Shown piece by piece: positions 13,062 through 13,633 of a stretch of DNA of 13,633 bases (position 1 is its first letter; each line of letters opens with the position of its first letter). Below the pieces are notes generated by a model. The model had not been told where the DNA came from and did no database searches. It worked only from the letters and a program-made list of their open reading frames with translations. The translations under genes and the position numbers were made by a program. The stretch is from JBCCFK01 sp965262315 (GTDB lineage Bacteria > Actinomycetota > Acidimicrobiia > Acidimicrobiales > UBA8592): positions 1-13,633 of the forward strand of contig CBDHFJ010000028.1 in the NCBI GenBank assembly GCA_965262315.1, in the 5' to 3' direction.

Positions 13062-13067
13062 TACCGT
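13062..13067 (+). promoter_or_regulatory. -10 box TACCGT of the flavin reductase-like gene
   Basis: TACCGT ends 8 nt before the ATG at 13076 with no Shine-Dalgarno. It supports this ATG over the upstream in-frame ATGs at 12896 and 12905. Confidence 0.5.
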
Positions 13068-13075
13068 CGCCGCCC

Positions 13076-13579
13076 ATGAGCGACGACACGCCGGCAATCG
13101 ACGCAGCCGAGTTCCGCAACGTTCTCGGCCACTACCCGACCGGGGTCACGGTGGTGACCGCCGACGACGACGGCCCGTGTGGCATGGTCATCGGCTCGTT
13201 CGGCTCGGTGTCGCTCGACCCGCCGCTGGTGCAGTTCATGCCGGCGAAGACGTCGGGTACGTGGGCCCGGATCGAGAAGTCGGGCAAGTACTGCGTCAAC
13301 GTGCTGGGCGCAGACCAACTCGGCCTGTGCAACAGCTTCTTCGACAAGTCCAGAGACCCCTTCGACGGCTTCGCCTGGCATCCCGGCGTCACCGGCTCCC
13401 CCGTGATCGAGGGCAGCCTGTGCCACATCGACTGCGAGATCCACGAAGCGGTCGACGCCGGTGACCACTACATCGTGATCGGGCGCGTCGTCGACTTGGC
13501 GCCGGGGACGAACACCGGAGGACCGCTGCTGTTCTTCAAGGGCGGCTATGGCGACTTCGCCGAACTGGGAGGGGAATGA
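13076..13579 (+). CDS. Flavin reductase-like FMN-binding protein
   Basis: A 167-residue protein of the flavin reductase-like domain family, which reduces FMN or FAD with NAD(P)H, often to feed a two-component monooxygenase. Seen are FRNVLGHYPTGVTVVT (residues 13-28), the MVIGSFGSVSLDPPLVQF block (37-54), CVNVLGADQLGLCNSFF (73-89) and GDHYIVIGRVVDL (129-141) with His131. Length is normal for the family. No partner oxygenase is adjacent; the flavin monooxygenase at 6639-8417 is single-component and would not need it. The next gene overlaps its stop by TGATG. Confidence 0.9.
   Translation: MSDDTPAIDAAEFRNVLGHYPTGVTVVTADDDGPCGMVIGSFGSVSLDPPLVQFMPAKTSGTWARIEKSGKYCVNVLGADQLGLCNSFFDKSRDPFDGFAWHPGVTGSPVIEGSLCHIDCEIHEAVDAGDHYIVIGRVVDLAPGTNTGGPLLFFKGGYGDFAELGGE
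13567..13574 (+). promoter_or_regulatory. Shine-Dalgarno of the carbonic anhydrase-like gene
   Basis: GGGAGGGG lies at the end of the flavin reductase-like gene. Its core is about 6 nt from the ATG at 13579 and only 3 nt from the ATG at 13576, so the second ATG is preferred. Confidence 0.7.
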
Positions 13580-13633
13580 TGCCGATCTACGCGCTGGGTG
13601 ACCTCGAGCCCGAGATCCACGAGACCGCCTACG
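13579..13633 (+). CDS. Gamma-class carbonic anhydrase-like hexapeptide protein, N-terminus only
   Basis: Only 18 codons are visible (MPIYALGDLEPEIHETAY). They match the N-terminus of gamma-carbonic anhydrase/YrdA-like left-handed beta-helix proteins, which usually read MPIYALGD..PEIHPTAYV. The metal-binding histidines lie outside the window. The start overlaps the preceding stop as TGATG, with a strong Shine-Dalgarno upstream, so it is translationally coupled to the flavin reductase-like gene. An ATG immediately upstream (13576) is the alternative start. Confidence 0.75.
   Translation, partial: MPIYALGDLEPEIHETAY

Noticed and set aside
12181..13464. 427-codon open frame on the plus strand
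   Set aside because: Overlaps the MFS and flavin reductase-like genes out of frame and has no recognisable motif.

Overview
The window is GC-rich, densely packed bacterial DNA with about 14 genes on both strands. The codon bias, the F420/flavin-type split-barrel enzymes, an actinobacterial-type MutY, and -10 boxes of the form TANNNT placed 6-9 nt before start codons all suggest an actinobacterium, most likely Acidimicrobiia or a close relative. That placement is inference; no rRNA or other phylogenetic marker is present. I see no tRNA, rRNA, CRISPR array, transposase or phage gene.

Layout. A class I fumarate hydratase runs off the left edge (1-707, minus). It follows a small thioredoxin-fold-like protein (840-1328, minus). 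Divergent from that are an eIF-2B-like protein (1446-2243) and a membrane-anchored CapA-type protein with a Pro-Thr linker (2265-3488). A small exported single-span protein (3508-3801, minus) converges on CapA and diverges from a DNA-repair pair, MutY (3880-4734) and a YcaQ/AlkX-family glycosylase (4745-5950). A split-barrel (PPOX-type) protein follows (6042-6467). A block of three REP-like hairpin repeats separates it from the convergent Baeyer-Villiger-type flavin monooxygenase (6639-8417, minus).

The centrepiece is a two-gene minus-strand unit (10541 to 8578). A 484-residue protein with an N-terminal thioredoxin-like CPTC domain overlaps, by ATGA, a 170-codon gene of the UGSC family. The second gene carries an in-frame TGA at 8815-8817, read here as selenocysteine in the motif Sec-Gly-Ser-Cys. 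A strong hairpin directly downstream sits where a bacterial SECIS element should be. An ordinary gene finder would split or truncate this gene. A hairpin terminator candidate abuts its true stop.

Divergent from this unit are an MBL-fold phosphodiesterase-like hydrolase (10645-11502), an MFS transporter (11516-12856), a flavin reductase-like protein (13076-13579) and, overlapping it, the start of a gamma-type carbonic anhydrase-like protein that leaves the right edge.

Regulation. At least eight genes have a TANNNT box whose end lies 6-9 nt before the start codon, with no Shine-Dalgarno sequence, which suggests leaderless transcripts. The two genes that overlap an upstream gene (the UGSC gene and the carbonic anhydrase-like gene) instead have clear Shine-Dalgarno sequences. 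This contrast helped fix several start codons.
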